A stretch of DNA of 47,008 nt from CAIVPM01 sp964615145 (GTDB lineage Bacteria > Bacteroidota > Bacteroidia > Chitinophagales > Chitinophagaceae): contig CAZTOP010000021.1 in NCBI GenBank assembly GCA_964615145.1, positions 1 to 47,008 on the forward strand. Direction: 5' to 3'. How positions within the stretch are numbered: position 1 is the first letter of the stretch; each line of letters opens with the position of its first letter. Shown piece by piece: positions 16,618 to 25,528 of the stretch. The notes below the pieces were generated by a model, which was not told where the DNA came from, searched no databases, and worked only from the letters and a program-made list of their open reading frames with translations. The translations under genes were made by a program, and so were the position numbers.

Positions 16618-17328
16618 TTGGAATTAAGTAATATCATCCCGCATATTGAAGCTCTCATTTTTGCAAGCGACAAGCCATTGACAGTTTTAGAAGTTGTTGA
16701 ACTAATCAATAATGCTTTTGGTTTTATTGATGAGCGTGTTACACTTGATCAAATTGAAAGTTGTATAGAAGGAATTAAAGAAAAGTATAACAGTGAATTT
16801 TATCCTTTTGAAGTAAGGGAAAGTGGCGGTGGACTACAATTTTTATCAAAAAAAGAGTTTCATACAACTATTGCTCAGCTAAATGGTGATAAATTTTTAA
16901 AACGTCTTTCCAATGCTGCATTGGAATCTCTCGCCATCATTGCCTACAAACAACCAATAACTAAGGGCGAAATTGAAAGAATTCGCGGTGTTAATAGTGA
17001 TTACAGTGTTCAAAAATTATTAGAAAAAGAATTAATTATCATTAGTGGCAGAAAAGAAGATCAACCTGGACAACCATTAATATATTCCACATCCAAAAAT
17101 TTTATGGACTATTTTGGCATTAATAGTACCGATGATTTGCCAAAAATTAAAGAAGTTTTATCTGAACAAATTGTAGAAGCTACAATAATTAATCCCTCAG
17201 ATTTTCAGTCTAATTATAACCAAGAATCTGAAACTACCCAAGAGGTTATTGCACAAGATGAAAAGCCCAGTTTAGAAGTAAACGAAAATGGAAATCTCAT
17301 TAACTTGGATGAGGAACCCTTAAAATAA
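16618..17328 (+). CDS. scpB: Segregation and condensation protein ScpB
   Basis: A 236-residue ScpB. The N-terminal winged helix starts NIIPHIEALIFASDKPLT, and the second winged helix has LESLAIIAYKQPITKGEIERIRGVNSDYSV, the family hallmark (mentioned as LAIIAYKQPITKGEIERIRG, about 105-124). The start must be TTG at 16618: the in-frame stop at 16591-16593 leaves no upstream ATG, and the family N-terminus begins right at the TTG. ScpB dimers bind ScpA and SMC to compact and segregate chromosomes. The last 50 residues are acidic and low-complexity. It may be co-transcribed with atpG, 61 bases upstream. Confidence 0.93.
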   Translation: MELSNIIPHIEALIFASDKPLTVLEVVELINNAFGFIDERVTLDQIESCIEGIKEKYNSEFYPFEVRESGGGLQFLSKKEFHTTIAQLNGDKFLKRLSNAALESLAIIAYKQPITKGEIERIRGVNSDYSVQKLLEKELIIISGRKEDQPGQPLIYSTSKNFMDYFGINSTDDLPKIKEVLSEQIVEATIINPSDFQSNYNQESETTQEVIAQDEKPSLEVNENGNLINLDEEPLK

Positions 17329-17468
17329 TCTCTTGTAGTAACTAGCAGTAAAATTACTCCTGCTCAATGCACATTACATTAAAATAGCTTGATTTTATAA
17401 AGCCCAAACGCTTTCTGTCTCAACTACAACTTCTGTTAGCTTACATTTGCATTTAAATTTTTATATAT

Positions 17469-18191
17469 ATGAAGAAAATATTTTTTGCTATTATAGCTTT
17501 ATTTTTTGCGAACTTATCTTTTGCACAAAAACATTCAAGAGATTTAAGAATTGGGTTCAAGTTAGAACCTAATATTTCTTGGTTGCATCCTAACGAAAAT
17601 GGTGTAAAAAGTGATGGTTCAAAAGTGGGCATTAACTATGGTTTAATGGTGGATTATGAGTTTGCAGACAATTATATTTTTTCCACTGGATTACAAGTTT
17701 CTCAGCTGGGAGGTAAATTGTCATATACGGGAAATACCTGGAGCGATAAAAAAGTAGGTTATGTTTCAGCCAATAATAGCTCTGTAAATAATACAGCAAA
17801 CTACAATTTAAGTCTGCAGTATGTCGAAATTCCATTTGCTATTAAACTGAAATCTAGCAACAAAGGGAAAATGGATTTTTGGGGAAGCTTTGGTGGTTTT
17901 TTATCAATTCCAGTAAAAGCTAGAGCCAGTGTTCAAACAAACTTTTTGGTTGGAACTGCCACTACAAACTATACAAATGATAATGAAAATGTGTTAAGTA
18001 ATATTCAACCAGTTAACATTGGAATGCAAATTGGTGCAGGTGTTGAAATTCCTTTCTCTGATAAAAATGCTTTGGTGCTAGGCTTAATCTTTAATAATGG
18101 CTTTATTGATGTTACAAAAAATGGTAGTTGGGGTGATGATGGTAGAGTTAATATGAACAATCTGGCACTTAAATTAGGAATTTTCTTTTAG
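17469..18191 (+). CDS. Outer-membrane beta-barrel protein, PorT-like
   Basis: A 240-residue exported protein with signal MKKIFFAIIALFFANLSFAQ. It begins with an RIGFKLEPNISWLHP strand and continues with barrel strands (GLMVDYEFADNYIFSTGLQV, VEIPFAIKLKSS, GMQIGAGVEIPF, LALKLGIFF at the C-terminus), the arrangement of the 'outer membrane beta-barrel / PorT family' proteins. A -7 element TACATTTG lies at 17442-17449. Function unknown; PorT itself is a type IX secretion component, but this generic family is large and no specific assignment is justified. Confidence 0.78.
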   Translation: MKKIFFAIIALFFANLSFAQKHSRDLRIGFKLEPNISWLHPNENGVKSDGSKVGINYGLMVDYEFADNYIFSTGLQVSQLGGKLSYTGNTWSDKKVGYVSANNSSVNNTANYNLSLQYVEIPFAIKLKSSNKGKMDFWGSFGGFLSIPVKARASVQTNFLVGTATTNYTNDNENVLSNIQPVNIGMQIGAGVEIPFSDKNALVLGLIFNNGFIDVTKNGSWGDDGRVNMNNLALKLGIFF

Positions 18192-18251
18192 CATAACAAT
18201 CATAACTAATCATAAAAAAACATTTCATAAATCTTAAAATTTATAATTCGT

Positions 18252-20129
18252 TTGTCTGATATTATTCATTTATTGCCCGATAATATTGCTAATCAAATTG
18301 CAGCAGGAGAAGTAATTCAGCGACCTGCAAGTGCAGTAAAAGAGTTAATGGAAAATGCAATTGATGCGAATGCTACTGAAATAAAATTAATTGTTAGCGA
18401 TGCTGGAAAAGGATTGATTCAGGTAATTGATAATGGCAAAGGAATGAGTGAAACTGACGCCAGGATGGCGTTTGAGCGACATGCTACCAGTAAGATTAAG
18501 CAGATTGAAGATTTATTTAAAATTAAAACAATGGGCTTTAGGGGCGAGGCATTGGCAAGTATTGCTGCTGTAGCTCAAGTAGAATTAAAAACCAAGCGAG
18601 CAGAAGAAAAAATTGGGTCTTACATTGAAATAGAAAATAGTGAAGTACTTAAACAAGAGCCTTGTGCATTTACAAATGGCACAAGCATTAGTATGAAAAA
18701 TTTGTTTTTCAATGTGCCTGCACGAAGAAATTTTCTTAAAAGTAATTCTGTTGAAATGCGTCATATTGTTGACGAATTTATCAGAGTAGCAATGGCTTTC
18801 CCAAATATTTTTTTCTCATTAACAAGCAATGGGCAAGAGGTTTTTCATTTGGAAGCTGGAAATTTAAAGCAACGCATTGTTCAAATTCTTGGCAATAATT
18901 ATAATGCCAAACTTGTTCCAGTAAGGGAACACACAGATTATTTAAATGTATATGGTTTTATTGGTAAGCCTGAAACAGCAAAAAAAACTCGTGGCGATCA
19001 GTACTTTTTTGTAAACAACAGATTCATTAAAAGTGCTTATTTAAACCACGCAGTAAACACAGCCTACAATGATTTATTACCAAAAGATAGTTTTCCGAGT
19101 TATGTGTTGTTTATAGACTTAGATCCAGAACAAATTGATATTAATGTACATCCTACAAAACAAGAAATCAAGTTTGAAGATGAGAAAATAACTTATGCAT
19201 TTGTACAATCTGCAGTTAAACATGCATTGGCTCAATTCAGCGTAGCACCTAGTTTAGATTTTACTCTGAATGCGGAAATACAAAGCCTTTCATCGGTTAG
19301 CAAGCCCTTTACAGAAGAAAAAAAAGATGAAATATCATCATCTAATCTTTATAAAACTTTCACCCAAAAAAATCAAGCTCACTTTATAGAAAGATCAGCA
19401 AACACCGAGCTAAAACATTGGAAAGAATTTTTTCAACCAACAAATAATAAAGAAGAAGTACAAAATATAAAGCACAAAGTTGAACAACAAGAAACGAATA
19501 CCGAGAAACAAGAAATAAGAAACGAAGAACAAACAATCGACAACGGAAAATGGGCAATAGAAGATGGACGTTTAACCCAACTTCACAACACGTATATCAT
19601 TTCTTCAACACCAAAAGGCTTTATGTTAATTCACCAGCAGTTAGCACACGAAAGGATATTGTATGAAAAGTACAGTAAAGCAGCCCATAATGTACAGGCT
19701 GTAACACAAAAAAGTTTATTTCCAGTTACGTTAGAGTTAGGGGCTTCTGATGCTGTTTTGTTAGAGGATTTATTGGAAGATATCACTGCTCTTGGTTATC
19801 AAATTGAGCATTTTGGAAATAATACTTTTGTAATACAAGGTACACCTGCAGATGTTTTGCAAGGTAATGAAAGAAATAGCATCGAACTTTTAATTGAACA
19901 ATTTAAGCACTTTAGCAGCGACATTAAGTTTAGCAAAAGAGAAAAACTAGTTAGATGCTTAACAAGGCAAAATGCTATTAAAGCAGGACAATCGCTTACA
20001 CAAAAAGAAATGCAAGCACTTATAGAGGATTTATTTAAATGTCAAACTCCAAATACAACTGCAACAGGTAATCCAACATTTGTAGAATTTAAAGAAGATT
20101 ATTTAGATAGAATGTTTACAAAGTGGTAA
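18252..20129 (+). CDS. mutL: DNA mismatch repair protein MutL
   Basis: A 625-residue MutL. The GHKL ATPase N-domain is canonical: NQIAAGEVIQRPASAVKE, with catalytic E31 and Mg-binding N35, then DNGKGM and GFRGEALASI. The start is TTG at 18252, directly giving SDIIHLLPDNIANQI; no in-frame ATG gives this family N-terminus. The middle linker (about 340-450) is disordered and contains repeat-like coding (TIDNGKWAIEDGR). In the C-terminal domain the endonuclease motif DQHA(x)2E is replaced by HQQLAHE at 461-467, and the zinc motif CPHGRP by TATGNP at 603-608, so nuclease activity is doubtful. It acts with MutS in mismatch repair. Confidence 0.96.
   Translation: MSDIIHLLPDNIANQIAAGEVIQRPASAVKELMENAIDANATEIKLIVSDAGKGLIQVIDNGKGMSETDARMAFERHATSKIKQIEDLFKIKTMGFRGEALASIAAVAQVELKTKRAEEKIGSYIEIENSEVLKQEPCAFTNGTSISMKNLFFNVPARRNFLKSNSVEMRHIVDEFIRVAMAFPNIFFSLTSNGQEVFHLEAGNLKQRIVQILGNNYNAKLVPVREHTDYLNVYGFIGKPETAKKTRGDQYFFVNNRFIKSAYLNHAVNTAYNDLLPKDSFPSYVLFIDLDPEQIDINVHPTKQEIKFEDEKITYAFVQSAVKHALAQFSVAPSLDFTLNAEIQSLSSVSKPFTEEKKDEISSSNLYKTFTQKNQAHFIERSANTELKHWKEFFQPTNNKEEVQNIKHKVEQQETNTEKQEIRNEEQTIDNGKWAIEDGRLTQLHNTYIISSTPKGFMLIHQQLAHERILYEKYSKAAHNVQAVTQKSLFPVTLELGASDAVLLEDLLEDITALGYQIEHFGNNTFVIQGTPADVLQGNERNSIELLIEQFKHFSSDIKFSKREKLVRCLTRQNAIKAGQSLTQKEMQALIEDLFKCQTPNTTATGNPTFVEFKEDYLDRMFTKW
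19480..19572 (+). repeat. Repeat-like coding segment in the MutL linker
   Basis: The segment is Lys/Glu/Gln-rich and reads as EKQEIRNEEQ followed by TIDNGKWAIEDGR. The gacaacgg/gaagatgg words resemble short dispersed repeats that, from memory, appear in Bacteroidota genomes in both spacers and coding linkers. Only one copy is present in this window. Confidence 0.4.
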
Positions 20130-20198
20130 TTCATAGAACTAACAATGCTATTTTAGCACTCAAATAACTAACTAAACATAAACCAATCAACTAACAAA

Positions 20199-21503
20199 AT
20201 GGCAAATTTTGAAGTAAGAGGTGGAAAACAATTAAATGGAACAATCGTTCCTCAAGGAGCAAAAAATGAAGCACTGCAAATTATTAGTGCTGTTTTGTTA
20301 ACTGCTGATGAAGTAACAATCAACAATATTCCTAATATTATTGATGTAAATCTTTTAATAGATTTATTACAAGAAATAGGTGTTAAAATCAATAGAATTG
20401 ACTTACATACTTGTAAGTTCAAAGCAGATGATATTAATGTTGATTACTTAGCAAGTGAAGCATTTAGAAAAAAAGGTGGAATGTTGCGTGGCTCGGTAAT
20501 GCTTGCTGGTCCTATGTTAGCTCGTTTTAGAAAAGCTTATATACCAAAACCTGGAGGAGATAAAATTGGACGAAGAAGATTGGATACTCATATTATTGGC
20601 TTTGAAAAATTAGGAGCTCAATTTAACTACAACCAAGAGCAAAGTGTTTTTGAAATAACATCGCCACAATTGCAAGGCACTTTTATGTTGCTTGATGAAC
20701 CAAGTGTTACAGGAACTGCAAACATTTTAATGGCTGCTGTAATGGCACAAGGCACAACAACAATTTACAATGCAGCTTGCGAACCATACTTGCAACAACT
20801 ATGTAAAATGCTTGTAAGAATGGGAGCAAAAATTAGTGGTATTGGTAGCAATATGTTGGTAATTGATGGTGTTGAAAAATTAAATGGCACTAGCCACACT
20901 ATGTTGCCAGATATGATTGAAGTAGGAAGTTTTATTGGGCTTGCAGCAATGACTCAAAGCGATATTTTAATTAAAGGTGCCGGTGTTGAACATTTGGGCA
21001 TTATTCCAGAAAAACTTTCTCAATTAGGCATCCAAATGAATATTGCAGGAGACGATATTCATGTTCCTGCTCAAGAAAGCTACGAAATACAAACTTTTTT
21101 AGATGGTGGCGTTTTAACAATGAGCGACCATCCTTGGCCTGGCTTTACGCCGGATTTATTAAGCATTGTTTTGGTAGTAGCTACTCAAGCAAGAGGCAGT
21201 ATATTAATTCATCAAAAAATGTTTGAAAGTCGATTATTTTTTGTGGATAAATTAATTGATATGGGAGCTCAGATAATTCTTTGTGACCCTCACAGAGCAA
21301 CAGTTATAGGTCTTGGAAGAAAAAATAAACTAAGAGGAATCACAATGAGTAGCCCAGATATTCGTGCAGGTCAGGCTTTATTAATTGCTGCTTTAAGTGC
21401 AGAAGGAAAAAGTACCATTCAAAATATTGAACAAATAGATCGTGGCTATCAAAATATAGATGATCGATTAAGGGCTTTAGGAGCAGATATTACAAGAAAG
21501 TAA
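20199..21503 (+). CDS. murA: UDP-N-acetylglucosamine 1-carboxyvinyltransferase MurA
   Basis: A 434-residue MurA with the EPSP-synthase-like fold. K22 and N23 in QGAKNEALQ match the conserved KN of the active site. It transfers enolpyruvate from PEP to UDP-GlcNAc, the first committed step of peptidoglycan synthesis, in the cytoplasm. The active-site loop reads PKPGGDKIGRRRLDTH: D121 (bases 20559-20561) stands where E. coli MurA has Cys115, the residue alkylated by fosfomycin. Asp at this site preserves catalysis but confers intrinsic resistance in other bacteria. Its start lies 69 bases after mutL; a bidirectional terminator follows. Confidence 0.97.
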   Translation: MANFEVRGGKQLNGTIVPQGAKNEALQIISAVLLTADEVTINNIPNIIDVNLLIDLLQEIGVKINRIDLHTCKFKADDINVDYLASEAFRKKGGMLRGSVMLAGPMLARFRKAYIPKPGGDKIGRRRLDTHIIGFEKLGAQFNYNQEQSVFEITSPQLQGTFMLLDEPSVTGTANILMAAVMAQGTTTIYNAACEPYLQQLCKMLVRMGAKISGIGSNMLVIDGVEKLNGTSHTMLPDMIEVGSFIGLAAMTQSDILIKGAGVEHLGIIPEKLSQLGIQMNIAGDDIHVPAQESYEIQTFLDGGVLTMSDHPWPGFTPDLLSIVLVVATQARGSILIHQKMFESRLFFVDKLIDMGAQIILCDPHRATVIGLGRKNKLRGITMSSPDIRAGQALLIAALSAEGKSTIQNIEQIDRGYQNIDDRLRALGADITRK

Positions 21504-21563
21504 ATGATGTATAGTTAAATGTTACACTTAATGATAAAAGTATATGAAAATACAGTAAATAAA

Positions 21564-21595
21564 AAAGGGTTACAATTTGTAACCCTTTGATTTTT
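21564..21595. terminator. Bidirectional terminator between murA and tRNA-Asn
   Basis: aaagggttaca (21564-21574) pairs perfectly with tgtaacccttt (21578-21588) over a 3-nt loop. T-rich sequence follows on the plus strand (21591-21595) and As precede it (Ts on the minus strand), so it can end both murA and the convergent tRNA-Asn transcript. Confidence 0.9.
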
Positions 21596-21599
21596 AAAG

Positions 21600-21673
21600 C
21601 TCCCCCCACTGGACTTGAACCAGTGACCCTCTGATTAACAGTCAGATGCTCTAACCAACTGAGCTAGGGAGGA
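21600..21673 (-). tRNA. tRNA-Asn (anticodon GTT)
   Basis: On the minus strand the sequence folds into a full cloverleaf: acceptor TCCTCCC with GGGGGGA (one T-G pair), D stem GCTC/GAGC, anticodon stem TCTGA/TCAGA around loop CTGTTAA (anticodon GTT), T stem ACTGG/CCAGT with loop TTCAAGT, discriminator G. The CCA end is not encoded. Length is 74 nt including the discriminator. Confidence 0.98.
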
Positions 21674-21693
21674 GTATTTCCCGTTTGGGGTTG

Positions 21694-21724
21694 CAAAAAT
21701 AGGGAGTTGATTTTTCTAACCAAA
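21694..21724 (-). promoter_or_regulatory. Promoter of tRNA-Asn
   Basis: Read on the minus strand: TTTG (21724-21721), 19 bases, then TATTTTTG (21701-21694), a full match to the Bacteroidota -33/-7 consensus. It places the transcript start about 14 bases before the tRNA 5' end at 21673. Confidence 0.75.
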
Positions 21725-21825
21725 AAAAACATTGTTTTTTTTATTTTTTTTATCAATCTAATATTTAATGAAGTTATAATATTTTATTCATAGTCTTTTA
21801 CAACTAAAAACATTTGCTTTGTAAG

Positions 21826-23991
21826 ATGAATATTAAAGCCATCATTTTAGTAATATTTATCTTTTTTAATATAAGCAGTAAGGCACAGTACAGTGTAACA
21901 ATACACGTAAAAAGTGAATCCACATTATTAGCAAATGCCTCAATAAGGCTTTCAAACAAGTTAATTGGAAAAACAGATAATGATGGTAATTGTGTTTTTG
22001 GTAATGTTTTAAAAGGAGAATATAATCTAAGCATTGCTTACGCAGGTTATAATAACAAAGATTCTGTAATATTCATCAATAATAATATTCGAATTGAAAT
22101 TACATTAATTGGAAGAGATCAAAAATTGGACGATATTGTAATTGTTGCATCTTCACGTACTAACACCAGAATAGAAGATTTGCCTACAAAAATTGAGGTG
22201 TTGGGTCAGGAAGAACTACACGAAGAAAACCAAATTAAACCGGGAAATATTGCAAGTATTTTAGGAGATATAGCAGGGGTGCAAATTCAACAAACAACAG
22301 CAACAAGTGGTAGTGCTGATTTGCGTATTCAGGGATTACAAGGAAAATACACACAAATACTGCGTGATGGTATGCCTTTGTTTGGTGGCTTTAGTGGCAG
22401 CTTTGGTATTTTGCAAGTACCACCATTAGACCTTCAACAAATTGAGTTAGTAAAAGGAGCTTCATCAACATTGTATGGAGGAGGAGCTATTGCAGGAATG
22501 GTAAACCTCGTAAGTAAAAAGCCTAAGCTGGATAAGAAAGATAGAAGCATCACATTAAATATATCTAATCTAAAAGAAAAAAATATAACCTCTTTTTCCT
22601 CTGCCAGAAATAAAAAAATGGGCTATACTTTTTATGCAGGAGGAACATTGCAAAAACAAGTAGATGTTGATAAAGATGGTTACAGCGATGTGCCTAATGT
22701 GAAAAATGTTTTTATTCATCCAAGATGGTTTTTATATGGAAAAAATAATTCATCATTAGCCATTGGTTACACTTTCAACAGAGAAACACGAGATGGTGGT
22801 GATATGAATGTTTTGAATGGAAATGCTGATGCTAATCATCAGTTTTATATCAAAAACAGAAACAACAGAAACTCTTTTGACGTAGTATGGGAGAAGAAAA
22901 ATAAAGACAATTCATTCTTTACAGCTAAAGCAGCCACTAACTTTTTTTCAAGAAATATTAATACCAATCTGTTTTCAATGAAAGCTCACCAAACGCTTTG
23001 GTATAGCGAGTTTGCGTATGCTAAGAAATCAAAGAAACATAATTATGTAGTTGGCTTAAATTTCAATGGAGATGTATTTAAAAATCAAACTCCATCAAGC
23101 AGCTACTTGCCAAATGAATCAACCAACACCATTGGATTATTTGCACAAGATGATTGGAAAATTGCAGATAAACTAACCTTGCAATCAGGATTGAGATATG
23201 ACTATCATTCTGTTTATGATGGATTTTTATTACCAAGACTATCATTAATGTATAAAGCCAATAAACATTTAACGATGAGGGTTGGCGGAGGTTTGGCTTA
23301 TAAAACTCCAGCACTAATTAATAGTGAATTAGATGAAAGGCAATATCCATCAATACTTGGTTATGCTTCAAATATTCAACCAGAAAAAAGCAGCGGGCTT
23401 AACTTTGATATCAACTATAAAACAAAAGCAAATGAATGGGAGCTAACATTTAATCAAACTTTTTTTTATACCAATATTTCCTCGACAATTTATTTAAGTT
23501 ATACACCTACAACACCATCATACTACCAATATTATAATTACTCAAAACCATTGCAATCATTGGGTTTTGAAACATTTGTTGCTGCTAAACAAGATGAGCT
23601 AGAGCTGTATTTGGGATATGTTTATACCGATGCAAAACGAAAGTATAATGATGCAAACCCTAATCTACCTCTTGTTGCAAAAAATAAAATTGCAACCATT
23701 ATTGCCTATGAATTTAGTGAGCATTTTAGAGCTGGTATAGAAACAGCATACAATGGAAAACAATATTTAGATGATGGCACAGTGAAGCAGGATTATGTTT
23801 TTGCAGCTGCAATGGTGAGATATAGTTTTAGTAATGTATCAATTGTTTTGAACGGAGAAAACTTATTTGATTTTAGGCAAAATAAAAACGAGCAGGTTGT
23901 GCTTCCGCCTAGTAACAATCCTTACTTCAAAGAAATTTGGGCACCACTTGATGGGCGTGTTATTAATTTGAGTGTGATGTTTAAATGGTAG
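21826..23991 (+). CDS. TonB-dependent outer-membrane receptor
   Basis: A 721-residue receptor when started at the ATG at 21826, which gives the signal MNIKAIILVIFIFFNISSKAQ (an in-frame TTG lies 12 bases earlier). Order: signal; carboxypeptidase-like regulatory domain (about 22-95, with ASIRLSNKLIGKTDNDGNC); plug domain (about 110-230, with IQGLQGKYTQILRDGMP and ELVKGASSTLYGGGAIAG); 22-strand barrel ending in LSVMFKW. It imports a large ligand with energy from TonB. The length, the BtuB/CirA-like plug and the lack of an adjacent SusD argue for a siderophore or metal ligand rather than glycan. An esterase gene follows 30 bases after the stop codon. Confidence 0.93.
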   Translation: MNIKAIILVIFIFFNISSKAQYSVTIHVKSESTLLANASIRLSNKLIGKTDNDGNCVFGNVLKGEYNLSIAYAGYNNKDSVIFINNNIRIEITLIGRDQKLDDIVIVASSRTNTRIEDLPTKIEVLGQEELHEENQIKPGNIASILGDIAGVQIQQTTATSGSADLRIQGLQGKYTQILRDGMPLFGGFSGSFGILQVPPLDLQQIELVKGASSTLYGGGAIAGMVNLVSKKPKLDKKDRSITLNISNLKEKNITSFSSARNKKMGYTFYAGGTLQKQVDVDKDGYSDVPNVKNVFIHPRWFLYGKNNSSLAIGYTFNRETRDGGDMNVLNGNADANHQFYIKNRNNRNSFDVVWEKKNKDNSFFTAKAATNFFSRNINTNLFSMKAHQTLWYSEFAYAKKSKKHNYVVGLNFNGDVFKNQTPSSSYLPNESTNTIGLFAQDDWKIADKLTLQSGLRYDYHSVYDGFLLPRLSLMYKANKHLTMRVGGGLAYKTPALINSELDERQYPSILGYASNIQPEKSSGLNFDINYKTKANEWELTFNQTFFYTNISSTIYLSYTPTTPSYYQYYNYSKPLQSLGFETFVAAKQDELELYLGYVYTDAKRKYNDANPNLPLVAKNKIATIIAYEFSEHFRAGIETAYNGKQYLDDGTVKQDYVFAAAMVRYSFSNVSIVLNGENLFDFRQNKNEQVVLPPSNNPYFKEIWAPLDGRVINLSVMFKW

Positions 23992-24021
23992 TTGGTTAAA
24001 TTTGTTGCATCAACTTTTGTT

Positions 24022-24945
24022 ATGAAAAAACTACTTTTTCTATTTGCACTTATTGCAATTACTAGCTGCTCTTTTGCTCAGATTCCTACTGTATCTTCTG
24101 GTAAAATTATTAGAATTGAGAATTTTCAGTCGAACTATGTAACAGCTAGAAATATTGATATCTGGCTGCCTGATGGTTACAGCACATCAAAAAAATATGC
24201 GGTAATTTATATGCACGATGGACAAATGTTATTTGATTCTACTATTACCTGGAACAAACAAGAATGGATGGTTGATGAAACGGTTTCATCTTTAATGAAA
24301 AATAATATGATTAAAGATGTGATAGTTGTGGGTGTGTGGAATGGTGGCAAAACAAGACATATAGATTACTTTCCTCAAAAACCATTCGAGAGTTTATCAC
24401 AAGCAGAACAAGATAGTCTTTATAAAAAAAACAGACCTAATGGTGCTAGTGTGTTTAATGATGGCAAAGTGCAGTCTGATAATTATTTAAAGTTTTTGGT
24501 AAAAGAGTTAAAGCCGCATATCGATAGTCAGTTCTCAACAATACAAAATAGGCAAAATACTTTTGTTGCAGGTAGTAGTATGGGTGGTTTGATTTCTATG
24601 TATGCAATTTGTGAATATCCAGATGTATTTGGTGGAGCAGCTTGTTTATCTACACATTGGCCAGGAATTTTTACAGTAGATAATAACCAAATACCACAGG
24701 CGTTTTATAATTATTTGAAAAAAAATTTGCCAAGACCCCAAACACATAAAATCTATTTTGATTATGGCACTAAAATGTTAGATGCAATGTATCCTCCATT
24801 GCAAGAACAAGTTGATATAAAAATGAAGAGTAAAGGTTTTACATCAAAAAGTTGGATAACAAAAAAATTTGATGGAGAAGATCATTCTGAAAAAGCTTGG
24901 CAAAAGCGATTATATATTCCACTGTTTTTTTTGTTGAAGAAATGA
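24022..24945 (+). CDS. Exported esterase, enterochelin esterase-like alpha/beta hydrolase
   Basis: A 307-residue protein. I start at ATG 24022, which gives signal MKKLLFLFALIAITSCSFAQ; an upstream in-frame TTG directly after the receptor stop codon is less likely. The ITSC/SFAQ ending allows lipoprotein or signal peptidase I processing. The fold is the esterase (PF00756-like) family: YMHDGQMLFD, then nucleophile S186 in AGSSMGG, and a likely catalytic His in DGEDHSEKAW. Immediate coupling to a TonB-dependent receptor suggests hydrolysis of the imported ligand, for example an ester-linked siderophore, in the periplasm. The substrate is inferred only. Confidence 0.85.
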   Translation: MKKLLFLFALIAITSCSFAQIPTVSSGKIIRIENFQSNYVTARNIDIWLPDGYSTSKKYAVIYMHDGQMLFDSTITWNKQEWMVDETVSSLMKNNMIKDVIVVGVWNGGKTRHIDYFPQKPFESLSQAEQDSLYKKNRPNGASVFNDGKVQSDNYLKFLVKELKPHIDSQFSTIQNRQNTFVAGSSMGGLISMYAICEYPDVFGGAACLSTHWPGIFTVDNNQIPQAFYNYLKKNLPRPQTHKIYFDYGTKMLDAMYPPLQEQVDIKMKSKGFTSKSWITKKFDGEDHSEKAWQKRLYIPLFFLLKK

Positions 24946-24990
24946 TATCAATTTTTTTAAACAATAGTTTCTCGGGAAAAGAATAGAGGT

Positions 24991-25464
24991 CTAAGAAATA
25001 ATTTTTTGTCTTGTAAGATATTTACATCCATTTTTAAATTCAAAGCAGCAAATTAATTCAAACTCAAAAGAATGGTTTGAAACTTCTATATCTATATACA
25101 ACTTTTTGTTATTAATTGAATGAATGTTCAATAATTTTATTGAAGTTTTTGCATCTTTAGTAAATATCTTTTTTATACCTCCGTATCTGATATTTTCAAT
25201 AGATATTTTTATGTCTTTTTTCTTACCATTAATCAATGTAAATCCATTTTCAATAAAAAAACTAATATTGTTAACAGAGTCGAAATTGGTAAGCAAAACT
25301 CCATCAACAGAAATCTTGTCTAGGGAAGAGGTTACTTTTGCAACATAGTCTGCATATATGCCATTTGAACAATTGCTTTTGCGTGCTATTGGTTGAATGG
25401 TTTGAGCTTTTGCAAATTGAAAAGTAACAAAAGAAATGAGTAGTGTTTGAAAAAGGTAGTACAT
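24991..25464 (-). CDS. Small exported protein of unknown function
   Basis: A 157-residue protein with a signal peptide ending FQFAKAQ. The mature part is mostly predicted beta (TLINGKKKDIKISIENI, KKLYIDIEVSN, FELICCFEF) with four or five cysteines, including a CC pair. I do not recognise a family. It lies downstream of the Ig/sorting-tail protein gene on the same strand but is separated from it by a hairpin at 25477-25510, so it may have a separate or attenuated transcript. Confidence 0.6.
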   Translation of the reverse strand: MYYLFQTLLISFVTFQFAKAQTIQPIARKSNCSNGIYADYVAKVTSSLDKISVDGVLLTNFDSVNNISFFIENGFTLINGKKKDIKISIENIRYGGIKKIFTKDAKTSIKLLNIHSINNKKLYIDIEVSNHSFEFELICCFEFKNGCKYLTRQKIIS

Positions 25465-25476
25465 AAAGAGTGATAA

Positions 25477-25510
25477 AGCGAAACATCATGATATATCATA
25501 ATGTTTCGCT
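25477..25510 (-). terminator. Hairpin downstream of the Ig/T9SS protein gene
   Basis: agcgaaacat (25477-25486) pairs with atgtttcgct (25501-25510); inside, atgatatatcat (25488-25499) is itself palindromic. Only a weak T-run follows in the minus direction, so it may terminate or attenuate rather than stop transcription fully. Confidence 0.6.
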
Positions 25511-25528
25511 GTTAACATTTTATTTCAA

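Noticed and set aside
17469..18191. Assignment of the beta-barrel protein as the T9SS component PorT
   Set aside because: Only the general beta-barrel pattern is visible; this family has many paralogues and no specific PorT feature could be confirmed.
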